Source: Galbibacter sp038433465 (GTDB lineage Bacteria; Bacteroidota; Bacteroidia; Flavobacteriales; Flavobacteriaceae). Taken from it: a stretch of DNA of 64,000 bases. Position numbers and translations under genes: made by a program. Shown piece after piece: positions 17,405 through 26,695 of the stretch. The DNA is taken from contig NZ_JAESVF010000002.1 of the NCBI RefSeq assembly GCF_038433465.1, positions 310,001-374,000 of the forward strand. Direction: 5' to 3'. The first letter of the stretch is position 1. Every line of letters begins with the position of its first letter. The notes under the pieces are model-generated. The model was not told the DNA's origin. It saw only the letters and a program-made list of their open reading frames with translations, and did not search any database.

Positions 17405-18577
17405 ATGATTTCTGTAGAAGAAGCACTCTCAAAAGTAATTCAACATACCAAACTTTTAGGTTCCGAAACGGTATTGGTAGCTAATGCGCTAGGGTTTTTT
17501 CTTGCAGAAGATGTATTTGCTCCTATAGATTTACCTCCATTTAGGCAGTCTGCTATGGATGGTTATGCCATTTCATTTTCAGAAACAAATACGTATAACG
17601 TTTTAGGTGAAATCCAAGCTGGCGATGCTGAATATTTTCAGCTGAAAAGGGCAGAAGCTGTCAAAATTTTTACGGGTGCTAGAGTTCCAGATACAGCAGA
17701 TTTTGTAGTAATGATAGAACATGTTCAGGAAAAAGACGGAAAGATTTTTATTAATCAATTAAACAAATCAAAAACCAATATTAGAATTCCTGGAGAACTC
17801 ATAAAAAAAGGAACACTTGCTTTACCCGAAGGAACATTACTAAACAGTGCTGCCTTGGCTTTTTTGAGTGGCTTAGGGATAGAAAAACTTCCAGTTTACA
17901 GTAAACCAAAAATTGCAGTGTTAGTAACGGGGAACGAAGTACAAACCCCAGGAACAGTACTAGAAACAGGGAAAATATATGATAGCAATTCAATCATGCT
18001 TGATACTTTACTGAAAAAAGCAGGAATAGCCGATGCTACTTTTTTTAAGGTAGATGACACTCTAGAAACCGCAAATAAAATTGTAAAACACGCACTTGAT
18101 AATTACGATTTCCTCATTGCTTCTGGCGGAATTTCGGTGGGCGATTACGATTTAATGCAATCAGTTTTTGATCAAAATGGAGTGTCTGAGTTGTTTTATA
18201 AAATTAAGCAACGCCCAGGGAAACCTATTTACTTTGGAAAAAGAAACTATACATTGGTTTTTGGGTTGCCAGGAAATCCTGCCGCTTGTTTTATTAATTA
18301 TCAAGTGTATGTGCTACCCGCCATTCAAAAAGCTTTAGGAAATAAATTCCCGAGACTTTATAAAAAAGCAATTCTAGAATCTTCACTAGTTAATGAAACC
18401 AATAAAAGTCTGTTTTTAAGGGCTGAAGTTAAGGGAGTTTCAGTAAAAATATTTGAAAATCAAAATTCAGCAATGCTTCAAAGTTTGGTAAATTCTAATG
18501 CGTTGGTGTATATTCCAGAAACGGTAAAAAAAATAGAAAAGGGAGAAGAAGTTTATTATCTAGATATTGTTCAGTAA
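17405..18577 (+). CDS. moeA: Molybdopterin molybdenumtransferase MoeA
   Basis: MoeA inserts molybdate into adenylylated molybdopterin, the last step of molybdenum cofactor synthesis in the cytoplasm. The 390-residue product has the N-terminal signature LPPFRQSAMDGYA, the MoCF-binding domain with VLVTGNEVQTPG and ASGGISVGDYD, and KQRPGKPIYFG with VFGLPGNPAACF, plus a C-terminal beta domain. The ATG at 17405 is preferred over the TTG one codon earlier. It starts a plus-strand group moeA-moaE-moaCB and diverges from the porin gene, sharing its palindrome-bearing intergenic region. The cofactor is needed by the nitrate reductase encoded a few kilobases away. Confidence 0.95.
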   Translation: MISVEEALSKVIQHTKLLGSETVLVANALGFFLAEDVFAPIDLPPFRQSAMDGYAISFSETNTYNVLGEIQAGDAEYFQLKRAEAVKIFTGARVPDTADFVVMIEHVQEKDGKIFINQLNKSKTNIRIPGELIKKGTLALPEGTLLNSAALAFLSGLGIEKLPVYSKPKIAVLVTGNEVQTPGTVLETGKIYDSNSIMLDTLLKKAGIADATFFKVDDTLETANKIVKHALDNYDFLIASGGISVGDYDLMQSVFDQNGVSELFYKIKQRPGKPIYFGKRNYTLVFGLPGNPAACFINYQVYVLPAIQKALGNKFPRLYKKAILESSLVNETNKSLFLRAEVKGVSVKIFENQNSAMLQSLVNSNALVYIPETVKKIEKGEEVYYLDIVQ

Positions 18578-18614
18578 CTTTATAATCCGAATGCTTTTTT
18601 ACACTATTTAAAAG

Positions 18615-19052
18615 ATGAAGAAAAAGAAAAACGTATTTATTGAAGGCGCTATTTCGCCAGATTTTATAGCCAATTCCATAGCCAAACACCAGTCAAAACA
18701 CACCATTGGAGCCCATAATATTTTTTTGGGGCAAATTCGTGCAGATGAGGTTGACGGAAAAAAAGTAGCCGCTATTGAATATTCTACGTATGAAGCAATG
18801 GCACTCGAAAAATTAGATGAAATTCGAGAAAGTGCTTTCGAGAAATTCAATCTTACTTGCATGCATATTTATCATAGTTTGGGGGTTGTAAATGCTGGAG
18901 AGATATGTTTTTTTGTTTTTGTTTCTTCGGAAAGGAGAAAGGAAGTTTATACTGCTACGGAAGCTATTGTAAACAGGATTAAAGAAGAAGTCCCGATTTT
19001 TGGAAAAGAGATTTTTGAAGATGAAACGCATCAATGGAAAGTAAATAGCTAG
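18615..19052 (+). CDS. moaE: Molybdopterin synthase catalytic subunit MoaE
   Basis: MoaE, with thiocarboxylated MoaD, converts precursor Z (cPMP) to molybdopterin. The 145-residue product shows GAHNIFLGQIRADEVDGKKV near residue 33-52, YSTYEAMALEKL, the HSLGVVNAGEICFFVFVSSERRKEVY active-region pattern, and VPIFGKEIFEDETHQW near the C-terminus with the conserved catalytic-type lysine in FGKE. It begins 37 bp after moeA and ends 1 bp before the moaCB start. No moaD partner gene is in the window. Confidence 0.95.
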   Translation: MKKKKNVFIEGAISPDFIANSIAKHQSKHTIGAHNIFLGQIRADEVDGKKVAAIEYSTYEAMALEKLDEIRESAFEKFNLTCMHIYHSLGVVNAGEICFFVFVSSERRKEVYTATEAIVNRIKEEVPIFGKEIFEDETHQWKVNS

Positions 19053-19053
19053 T

Positions 19054-19941
19054 ATGAAAGATATTTCAAATGAAATAAAGACAGCGTGTATTTCTACTGC
19101 AGAAATTACTGTTGAACTCCATCAAGATTTAATTCCGTTGTACACAAAATTGGTGTTTGCTCAACTTCAAGTGGCTGCACAACTTGCTGTTAAAAATGCA
19201 GCTTCAATACTTTCTGAAGTGCACCCAAGTTTAATTGAAAGTATAGAAGTTACGGATGAATTGAATTCCGAAGTATTAAAAATTTCAGTAACGGTTAAGG
19301 CTACCCATAAAACAAATCTAGATGCCGAAGCTATGTTAGGCGCTTCAGTCGCTGCTATTTCTTTACAAAAAACATTGTCTTCAGTAGAAAAAGAAATCAA
19401 TATAGGAGGGGTGAAAATCGTAAAGAGTAAAAGTGCTTTACACGGATTTAAAAGAATGTTTCCGTCGCAATTAAAAGCGGCAGTTATTGTTTGTTCGGAT
19501 ACTATTTCAGAAGGGAAAAAAGAAGATAAAGCAGGGAAAGCAATTATTGAAAAATTAAAAGAATCTTCAGTTGAAATAGCGCATTATGAAGTTATTCCAG
19601 ATGAAAAAGATTTGATTGCTGAACGTGCTCTTACACTTTCAAAAACAAATAATTTATTAATTTATACTGGCGGTACCGGACTCTCGTTTAGAGATGTTAC
19701 ACCAGAAGCTTTGATCCCAATTTTAGACAGAAATATTCCAGGGATTGAAGAGGCTATTCGTAGTTACGGACAAGAGCGAATGCCTTTTGCGATGCTTTCT
19801 AGAAGCGTAGCCGGAACTATTGGAAATTGTTTGGTATTGGCACTGCCAGGGTCAACAAATGGAGCTCGGGAGTCGATGGATGCAATATTTCCGCATGTGC
19901 TTCATGTGTTTAAAATATTACGTGGCCAATCACATGATTAG
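19054..19941 (+). CDS. moaCB: MoaC-like/MoaB (MogA) fusion protein
   Basis: Two-domain molybdenum cofactor protein of 295 residues. The C-terminal half (about 140-295) is an intact MoaB/MogA domain: VIVCSDTISEGKKEDKAG, IYTGGTGLSFRDVTPEAL and ALPGSTNGARESMDAIFPH; this domain adenylylates molybdopterin. The N-terminal half (about 1-130) resembles MoaC, keeping an HP at 57-58 in the position of LCHP and the LDAEAMLGASVAA strand, but the catalytic DMCK region reads KTLS at 106-109, and the KGDVL and MVDVS motifs are absent. That half may be inactive. The stop overlaps that of the convergent rubredoxin hybrid gene. Confidence 0.85.
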   Translation: MKDISNEIKTACISTAEITVELHQDLIPLYTKLVFAQLQVAAQLAVKNAASILSEVHPSLIESIEVTDELNSEVLKISVTVKATHKTNLDAEAMLGASVAAISLQKTLSSVEKEINIGGVKIVKSKSALHGFKRMFPSQLKAAVIVCSDTISEGKKEDKAGKAIIEKLKESSVEIAHYEVIPDEKDLIAERALTLSKTNNLLIYTGGTGLSFRDVTPEALIPILDRNIPGIEEAIRSYGQERMPFAMLSRSVAGTIGNCLVLALPGSTNGARESMDAIFPHVLHVFKILRGQSHD

Positions 19942-21380
19942 CTAACTTCTTTTACTTGTGTTAGTTTTTTAAATGAAGATTTTGGAGCTTCACATAACGA
20001 GCAACAATAGCTTTCTGGAAGGTCTTCAAAAAGTGTATTTTCTGGAATGTTTTGTGTGGCATCGCCATAAGTGGCATCGTAAATTGTGAGACAATCGGTG
20101 CATTGAAAAACTTCTATTTCGATTTCTTTTTTGGCTTGAGTTTCTTTTTTAGAGACTTCTTTTTCGTCACCTAAAGTCTCAAAATACATTTTACTGAGTT
20201 CCATCAATAAACTCGGTAACTCTACTTTGTCAACATCTTGTACATGTGTAATGTATGTCAACGTATTTGGGTCGAAGTTTTTTGCATACAGCAAATTGTA
20301 AGTGTCTCTAATTTTAAAATCGCTTAAAGTTTCTGGTTGTTTATTTTTTTCAATTACAATGGATGTGAAGTAATAAGCTTTTTTGCTATAATCTGTAATT
20401 CCAAAAGTGAGGCCGTAGGTACTAATATCATTTTGATCGAAATTGCTAACCAAATATTTTTTTAATTTGAGCGCATCTTTATTTGCAACAGGAAGATGCC
20501 AATTGAGTTCTAACATCGAGTGGCGTACATTAATTCCTCTTTTTCCTAAGAGTTTTTCCCACTTTAATTTATATTCTGTTTGGATTCCCTTTACAATAAA
20601 CGATTTCCAGGGTGTAATACAAATCTTACCAATTTTACATTCGGCACATAAATCGCACATGTCTTTTAAAAACTCTAAATCGTATTTGTTATTCCGCCAA
20701 TACAGTCCTAACCAATATTTGTCAGAACCCATTTTGTTCATGCCTTCATAATATGGAAACGGATGAAACGGAATATCTAGCGGCTCATCTACGGTTCTGT
20801 TATTGGTATCGACAGCATCACTTACGAGTTCAAAAACTGTTGTTATTTCTTCGGGTTCTTCTTGTAAAATTTCTTCAATTGCCAACGATATTTTTGAAAT
20901 ATCCCAACTGTAAATAAGAGCAGGATACATCAATGTTTTTTCCCAATATGGCAATCGGACGTATAAATACCAATAGTCGTCGTGGGGAGATGCTATAAAA
21001 TTTAGATGCCCTGTATAGAGCGGTACCAGACGTTGTTTGGGGTCGGTTATATTAATTTTCAATGAAGGATTGTACCTAAATTGTTCTAAAATATACAAAT
21101 ACCGGTCGCCCGTTAACCAGGATGTATTCGGGAAAATATCCGCAGAAACATATGAACTAACAATATTTTCGGTTCCTTTTTCATTTGGAGCAATCCATGC
21201 CAATTCATTAAAATAAGCATGGGCTTCAGCTGTAATTTTTTTTGAAAAAAGAATGTCCTGTCGGGAACCAAATGAAATTGTATCGAGTCCAGAATTTTCA
21301 GCAGCAACAGCAATCGATTTTAATTCTCCAGGAGACAAAACACCGCCTTTAATTATTAATCTATTTAACTCTTTTTTCAT
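19938..21380 (-). CDS. Nitrite-reductase half-domain/rubredoxin hybrid protein
   Basis: Protein of 480 residues joining two elements. The N-terminal 400 residues contain two nitrite/sulfite reductase ferredoxin-like half-domains: VLSPGELKSIA to FGSRQDILF (15-45), and YYEGMNKMGSDKYWLGLYWR to KICITPWKSFIVKGI (210-266). The CX5C...CX3C siroheme/[4Fe-4S] ligands of true nitrite reductases are not seen. In place is C242-C245-C248-C254, which could bind a cluster. The C-terminal 55 residues are a rubredoxin domain with iron ligands C427, C430, C460 and C463. The gene follows the nitrate reductase by 12 bp, so I infer it carries electrons for nitrate reduction. I know of no characterised homologue. 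Confidence 0.7.
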   Translation of the reverse strand: MKKELNRLIIKGGVLSPGELKSIAVAAENSGLDTISFGSRQDILFSKKITAEAHAYFNELAWIAPNEKGTENIVSSYVSADIFPNTSWLTGDRYLYILEQFRYNPSLKINITDPKQRLVPLYTGHLNFIASPHDDYWYLYVRLPYWEKTLMYPALIYSWDISKISLAIEEILQEEPEEITTVFELVSDAVDTNNRTVDEPLDIPFHPFPYYEGMNKMGSDKYWLGLYWRNNKYDLEFLKDMCDLCAECKIGKICITPWKSFIVKGIQTEYKLKWEKLLGKRGINVRHSMLELNWHLPVANKDALKLKKYLVSNFDQNDISTYGLTFGITDYSKKAYYFTSIVIEKNKQPETLSDFKIRDTYNLLYAKNFDPNTLTYITHVQDVDKVELPSLLMELSKMYFETLGDEKEVSKKETQAKKEIEIEVFQCTDCLTIYDATYGDATQNIPENTLFEDLPESYCCSLCEAPKSSFKKLTQVKEVS

Positions 21381-21392
21381 TTAGATTTTGTG

Positions 21393-24300
21393 TTAAGCTA
21401 AAACAGTTTTACTTTTTAATAATTCTCTAACTTCGGTTTTACAGCTTCCGCAACCTAGTCCAGCTCCCGTTTGTTTGCATAATTCGGTAAAATCGGTACA
21501 GCCATTATTTACAGCTTTTTCAATATTTCCAGCACCAACTTGACTGCAAGAACATACGAGTTTCCCGATAATAGGTTCGGTATTTGATGCGCCTCTTAAT
21601 AAGGAATTCCGTTTATCAGAAAGTTCCATTTTTCCTTCAATCATTTCCTTAAATTCGGCAAATTCATTTTTATCGCCCATTAAAATTGCGCCAACCAAAA
21701 GGTCGTTTTTCACAATACATTTTTTGTAATAGCGCTTGCTCACATCAGTAAAAATAATTTCTTCGTAACTCGTATCATTTTCAGGGATGTTAATTTCTCC
21801 AATGCTACAAAGATTTAAATCGTTGAATTTTAAAATATTCATTAAAACCGAACCATTATAGCGGCTACTGATATCGCCAGCAATAAAGTTTGAAAGGATA
21901 TTTGCTTGTTCTTCAGCCGCGGAAGTAATCCCGAACAATTGATTGTTAAACTGTGCAATTTCGCCAATTGCAAAAATTGAAGGTGTTGAACTTTGTAAAT
22001 GTTGGTTAACTTTAATTCCTTTTCCGCAGTCAATACCAGCCTGTTTTGCAATTTCTATGTTTGGACGTGTACCGATGGCGTACACAATGGCATGCGCATT
22101 AAAGTTTTTACCACTTTTTAGGGTAATGGCTAACTCTCCCGTGTCTTCGTCGTCAAAAACCGTACTTACTTCATTATCAAAATAAATTTGCACGCCACGC
22201 TCTTGAACATCTAGCGCCAAGAGTTTGCTTGAAGTTTTATCCAACTGACGCTCCATTAATCGAGAAGAGCGTTGTACAATTGTAATTTTTACATTTTGAT
22301 GCTTCAAAGCAGCTGCAAGTTCAAGCCCTAAGAGTCCGCCACCAACAATAACAACATGCTGTTCTTCAGGAGGAAGTTGGGTGTTTAGAAGATGTTTTTT
22401 AAACTTATCGGCATCACTTTTACTACGCATCGTAAATCTTCCAGGAAGTTCTATTTGCACATCGTTTGGAACAAAAGCGCGACTTCCAGTGGCTAGAATA
22501 AGTTTGTCGTACGTATGTTTGATTCCAAAGTTATCAATTACAAATTTTTCTTCTTTATTGATAGTTTGAATTGCAGTATTTCCAAAAAGTGATATTTTAA
22601 GTTTTTGTAGTTCTTTTTCTTTTATTTTCTGAAGTTGTTCCCACGAAAGTTCTTCAGTAATATATTCGGGGAGTAAAACACGATTGTAAAACGGATGAGG
22701 TTCTTGCGAGAATACACAAATTTCATCGGAAGTATTGTGCTCCCTATAATTTTGGATAAACCTAAAAGCAGCGGCTCCAGCGCCAACAACAATTATTTTT
22801 TCTGAATCTTTTTTATATTTTGAAACAGCTACAGCAGTAAATTTAAAGTCAGGTTCTTTTGATTGTGGGTCTATAATAGTATTGGTAAGATTGTTCGCCC
22901 TGTTTAAGTCGCTTTTTAAAATTTTCCCCCAATGCATCGGAATAAATACAACCCCTTCTCGTACATTATCTGTAACTTTTGCTCGAAGCCTTACCACTCC
23001 ATTTTTACTTTTTATCTCAGTAACATCGCCATTTTTTATTCCGTAAACATAAGCATCAACAGGGTTAATTTCTAAAGTTGGGCTAGGATAGTGGGTGTGT
23101 AGACGCGCAACCTTTCCTGTTTTAGTCATTGTATGCCATTGGTCTCGAACTCTTCCAGTAGTTAAAATTAAAGGAAATTCACTATTCGGTTTAATAGAAG
23201 CATTTTCGACACTGTATGGCACATTAAAAATTGCTTTTTGCGATGGCGTGTAAAACTTTTTATCTTCAAATAGGCGTGTTGTTCCTTTATGTCGGTATTC
23301 GGGTACGGGCCATTGTATGGTTCCTTCGTTTTTTAAGCGGTCGTAATCTAGAAAAGAAATGTCAATATTTGTGTTTTTGGTCATTGCACAATATTCGCGG
23401 TAAATCTCTTCGGTAGTGTTGTAATTGAAGTTTTTAAACCCCATTCTATTTGCAAAGTCACATAAAATCTCAACATCTGGACGCGCTTCTCCAGGGGCGT
23501 TTATTGTTTTTGGGAGGTACGAAATACGTCTTTCAGAATTGGTCATCGTTCCTTCTTTTTCCAACCAACCCGCAGCTGGTAAAAGGAGGTCTGCCATTTT
23601 TGTAGTATCCGATTTATGTGAAATATCTTGAACCACTACAAACTTTGCATTTTTTAGAGCTTTTTCAACGCGACGAGCATTTGGCAAACTTACCAACGGA
23701 TTTGTGCAAACTATCCAAATGGCTTTAAGTTTACCGCTTTCAAGTGCTTCAAACATTTCAGTCGCAGTATATCCTGGTTTCCCTGAAATTGAATGTACGC
23801 CCCAAAATTGAGCTACTTCTTTTCGGTGTTCTTCATTAAACAGGTTTTTATGAACGGCAAGTAAATTTGCCATTCCACCAACTTCGCGGCCTCCCATGGC
23901 ATTTGGCTGACCAGTAAGTGAGAAAGGTCCGGAGCCGGGTTTTCCAATTTGACCCGTAATAAGCGATAAATTCAGCAGAGAAAAATTTTTATCGGTACCA
24001 ACAACACTTTGATTAAGCCCCATGGCCCACATACTAATAAACCCTTTGGAAAGGCCTATCATATCGGCTGCTTTTTTGATGTCGTTTTCTGAAACACCAC
24101 AAGTTTTGGCTGCTTTTTTAATTGAAGTAGCTAAGATTTGTTCTTTGTATTTCTGAAAATTTTCAGTGTGTTCTTTTATAAAATTGTAATCGATGAGTCC
24201 ACGTTCCAACAAGCGCCTTCCAATAGCATTATGAAGTACAACATCGGTACCTGGGATGAGTTGTAAATGAAGATCGGCAAAGTTAGCAGAATCCGTTTTG

Positions 24301-24914
24301 CGAGGATCGATTACTATTATTTTTACATTTGGATTTTGTTCTTTGTGTTTTTCAATTCTTCTGAAAAGAATAGGGTGGCACCACGCAGGATTAGCTCCAG
24401 AAATTAAAAAACAGTCTGCCAACTCAATGTCTTCGTAAGCAATAGGAACGGAATCTTCTCCAAAAGTTTTTTTATAACCTACAACCGCCGAGCTCATACA
24501 CAATCGTGAATTGGTATCGATATTGTTTGTGCCTAAAAATCCTTTTGTAAGCTTGTTCGCAATATAATATTCCTCGGTTAAGCATTGTCCAGAAACATAA
24601 AAACCAACACTGTCTGGTCCGTGTTTTTTGATAATAGATTTAAAAACGGCAGCAGCTCTATCCATAGCGTCGTTCCATGACACACGCTCTCTAGGATGCG
24701 ATTTGCTCCAACGCATTTCAGGAAAAAGAATTCTGTCGGAAGTATCGTTTGCCACATAGTGAAGATTCATCCCTTTAGAGCATAACATTCCTTTGTTAAC
24801 TGGATGATCTTTGTCGCCCTCAACATGAACTTTGTTCTGAGCGTCTTTGGTAACGACAATTCCGCAGCCAACACCACAATATGAGCAGGTTGTTTTTACT
24901 TTTTCTTTCAGCAT
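21393..24914 (-). CDS. nasC: Assimilatory nitrate reductase fused to FAD and BFD [2Fe-2S] domains
   Basis: Single polypeptide of 1173 residues that should reduce nitrate to nitrite in the cytoplasm. The N-terminal molybdopterin oxidoreductase (about 1-700) has [4Fe-4S] ligands C10, C13, C17 and C45, and the Mo-ligand candidate Cys139 in NSRLCMSSAV. From about 705 a NirB-like FAD/NAD-binding domain begins (IIVVGAGAAAFRF; second dinucleotide motif VVIVGGGLLGLELAAAL). A BFD-type [2Fe-2S] domain ends the protein (C1121, C1123, C1155, C1158). In many bacteria the diaphorase part is a separate NasB/NasC protein. There is no Tat or Sec signal, consistent with assimilation. The rubredoxin hybrid follows by 12 bp; the transporter gene is upstream by 168 bp. 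Confidence 0.92.
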   Translation of the reverse strand: MLKEKVKTTCSYCGVGCGIVVTKDAQNKVHVEGDKDHPVNKGMLCSKGMNLHYVANDTSDRILFPEMRWSKSHPRERVSWNDAMDRAAAVFKSIIKKHGPDSVGFYVSGQCLTEEYYIANKLTKGFLGTNNIDTNSRLCMSSAVVGYKKTFGEDSVPIAYEDIELADCFLISGANPAWCHPILFRRIEKHKEQNPNVKIIVIDPRKTDSANFADLHLQLIPGTDVVLHNAIGRRLLERGLIDYNFIKEHTENFQKYKEQILATSIKKAAKTCGVSENDIKKAADMIGLSKGFISMWAMGLNQSVVGTDKNFSLLNLSLITGQIGKPGSGPFSLTGQPNAMGGREVGGMANLLAVHKNLFNEEHRKEVAQFWGVHSISGKPGYTATEMFEALESGKLKAIWIVCTNPLVSLPNARRVEKALKNAKFVVVQDISHKSDTTKMADLLLPAAGWLEKEGTMTNSERRISYLPKTINAPGEARPDVEILCDFANRMGFKNFNYNTTEEIYREYCAMTKNTNIDISFLDYDRLKNEGTIQWPVPEYRHKGTTRLFEDKKFYTPSQKAIFNVPYSVENASIKPNSEFPLILTTGRVRDQWHTMTKTGKVARLHTHYPSPTLEINPVDAYVYGIKNGDVTEIKSKNGVVRLRAKVTDNVREGVVFIPMHWGKILKSDLNRANNLTNTIIDPQSKEPDFKFTAVAVSKYKKDSEKIIVVGAGAAAFRFIQNYREHNTSDEICVFSQEPHPFYNRVLLPEYITEELSWEQLQKIKEKELQKLKISLFGNTAIQTINKEEKFVIDNFGIKHTYDKLILATGSRAFVPNDVQIELPGRFTMRSKSDADKFKKHLLNTQLPPEEQHVVIVGGGLLGLELAAALKHQNVKITIVQRSSRLMERQLDKTSSKLLALDVQERGVQIYFDNEVSTVFDDEDTGELAITLKSGKNFNAHAIVYAIGTRPNIEIAKQAGIDCGKGIKVNQHLQSSTPSIFAIGEIAQFNNQLFGITSAAEEQANILSNFIAGDISSRYNGSVLMNILKFNDLNLCSIGEINIPENDTSYEEIIFTDVSKRYYKKCIVKNDLLVGAILMGDKNEFAEFKEMIEGKMELSDKRNSLLRGASNTEPIIGKLVCSCSQVGAGNIEKAVNNGCTDFTELCKQTGAGLGCGSCKTEVRELLKSKTVLA

Positions 24915-25042
24915 GAAGCTTCGTTTTTCAGTAAAATAATAATTAGGTTTTCTTTAATTTCAGTTGTATAAATTCAATTTCCGATATTTTTTTCTGATAA
25001 AAAATAGGGAGTACAAATTATTGAGGATATACTAATTTAGTG

Positions 25043-25075
25043 CGGTTTAGATTCTTAAATTAAGAATTTAAACCG
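25043..25075 (-). other. 33-bp palindrome after the nitrate transporter gene
   Basis: CGGTTTA-g-ATTCTTAA-a-TTAAGAAT-t-TAAACCG is a near-perfect palindrome 8 bp downstream of the transporter stop codon. On the minus strand it would form a long hairpin without a following T run, so it may be an mRNA stability or partial termination element between the transporter and the reductase. Confidence 0.55.
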
Positions 25076-25082
25076 ATAAAGT

Positions 25083-26507
25083 TTATCCATTTACAGTTGC
25101 GAATTCTGCCGCTGTTTGATGAATTTCTTTTTTAGCAACTCTTTCATCTTGTGCAGAAAACTTAATTGCCAAGGCACAAATTCCGGTAACAATTACCAAA
25201 GCGCCAATCATTAAATATCCGCTAGAAACAGCCGATGCAGCAGCTTCAGATTGAGCAGCTTTTATGAGCGCTTCTCCCATACCTTGATGCTCTTCGATTG
25301 CTATTTTTTCAGCAACGGCCGACTTAGATTTTAATAGAATTGCCGCCAGAAAAGCTCCTACATTTCCGCCTGCGCCAACAACTCCAGAAATAGCTCCGAT
25401 AGCCTTTTTGTTGATAAAAGGAACCACAGAAAAAGTTGCTCCTTCTGCCATTTGTACCGATAAGCTAAAGGCGACTAAAAATATAATACCTGCAATTAAA
25501 CTTGTCATGGTTGAAAACACAGAAAGCATGATGCCTTCTACGGTTAAGATGGCTACTAAAAATAGTACGCGTCCTCGTAAGCCTTTTGTTTTTCCGAAGT
25601 AATCTCCAAAAAAACCTCCAAGTGTACGAGCAAAAATATTCATCAAAGCAAACGATAAAACGATGTTTCCTGCTGTAATTCGTTCTAATTTAAAAGTGTT
25701 TTGTAAATAGTCGTCCATTGTACCATACACTGTTAGTTCAATTCCGAAGCATGCAGCATATACAATGAATAAAATCCAAACACGATAGTCTTTAATAGCT
25801 TCTAAAAAACCAACTTCATCTTTTTTAGCATTCGGTACTTTCTTCCCTTTTTCTTTAAGCTCTTTTATGTTTCCTTCGGGTGTATCTTGCGTGAAAAAAT
25901 AATACACAATTCCCATAGCAAAACAAATCGAACCAGCAATTATCATAGCGTAGCGCCAAGCATCTGTTTCTGCAACTCCAAAGCTAACAACGGCTGCAGC
26001 GATAAGTGGCATCCCTAATCGGTTTGCACCACCACCTAAATTTCCCCAACCTGCAGAAGTGGCATTTGCTGTCCCCACAATATTGGAAGCAAACATTAAA
26101 GAGGTGTGTACTTGTGTGATTACGAAGGATGCACCAATGAACCCGATTAAAAATCTACACACTAAAAACTGTGTTGGTGTTTGTGCTAAACCGCTTAATA
26201 TTACGGGGATTGATCCTAATGTTAAGAGCCAAGTGTAACATAACCTCGGGCCGTATTTATCACAGAGTTTTCCGATAAGGAGACGCGCAAATACTGTTCC
26301 TGTAACTGCCAGGATTACGGCATTCCATTTTTGGTTTGGTGTTAACCCAAGTTCTCTAACAACGTCGGGCATAAAAGGTACAATTCCAAACCATGAAAAG
26401 AAGCACATAAAAAATGCAATGGAGGATATCCAAAAGGTGCGGATTGGAATACTTTTTAAATCTGTTAAATTTAATTTGGTTGCTTTTGTGGTGACTACTG
26501 TTTTCAT
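25083..26507 (-). CDS. Nitrate/nitrite MFS transporter (NarK/NrtP family)
   Basis: Twelve-helix major facilitator of 474 residues. The NarK/NNP nitrate signature is visible: an arginine in the RLLIGKLCDKYGPRLCYTW loop, GFIGASFVITQVHTSLMFASN and GTANATSAGWGNLGGG, the glycine-rich nitrate signature, repeated in the second half as GAISGVVGAGGNVGAF. It imports nitrate across the inner membrane, possibly exchanging nitrite. Its promoter bears the palindrome at 26534-26549. It is upstream of the nitrate reductase gene on the same strand. Confidence 0.92.
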   Translation of the reverse strand: MKTVVTTKATKLNLTDLKSIPIRTFWISSIAFFMCFFSWFGIVPFMPDVVRELGLTPNQKWNAVILAVTGTVFARLLIGKLCDKYGPRLCYTWLLTLGSIPVILSGLAQTPTQFLVCRFLIGFIGASFVITQVHTSLMFASNIVGTANATSAGWGNLGGGANRLGMPLIAAAVVSFGVAETDAWRYAMIIAGSICFAMGIVYYFFTQDTPEGNIKELKEKGKKVPNAKKDEVGFLEAIKDYRVWILFIVYAACFGIELTVYGTMDDYLQNTFKLERITAGNIVLSFALMNIFARTLGGFFGDYFGKTKGLRGRVLFLVAILTVEGIMLSVFSTMTSLIAGIIFLVAFSLSVQMAEGATFSVVPFINKKAIGAISGVVGAGGNVGAFLAAILLKSKSAVAEKIAIEEHQGMGEALIKAAQSEAAASAVSSGYLMIGALVIVTGICALAIKFSAQDERVAKKEIHQTAAEFATVNG

Positions 26508-26509
26508 AA

Positions 26510-26573
26510 TACTTAAATTTTGTTTTATAAAAATAAGTATTAATACGTAAAAATGTAAAAATTAAAATAAGTA
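26510..26573 (-). promoter_or_regulatory. Nitrate transporter promoter with TAAGTA-type sites
   Basis: 26534-26549 reads TAAGTATTAATACGTA, the 6-4-6 palindrome with one mismatch, centred 34.5 bp before the start codon. Its end overlaps TATTTTTA on the minus strand (26528-26535, one mismatch to TAnnTTTG). Half-sites TACTTA at 26510-26515 and TAAGTA at 26568-26573 flank it. Confidence 0.6.
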
Positions 26574-26695
26574 TTTTGTGAGAATTATGATATTTTAAGT
26601 TTTATAGAATTAAAAATGAGAAGTTTGTAATTTATAGTATTGAAAATGAATATTTTATAAAATACGTTAGATAATGAGTGTTTGATTTTTTGATT

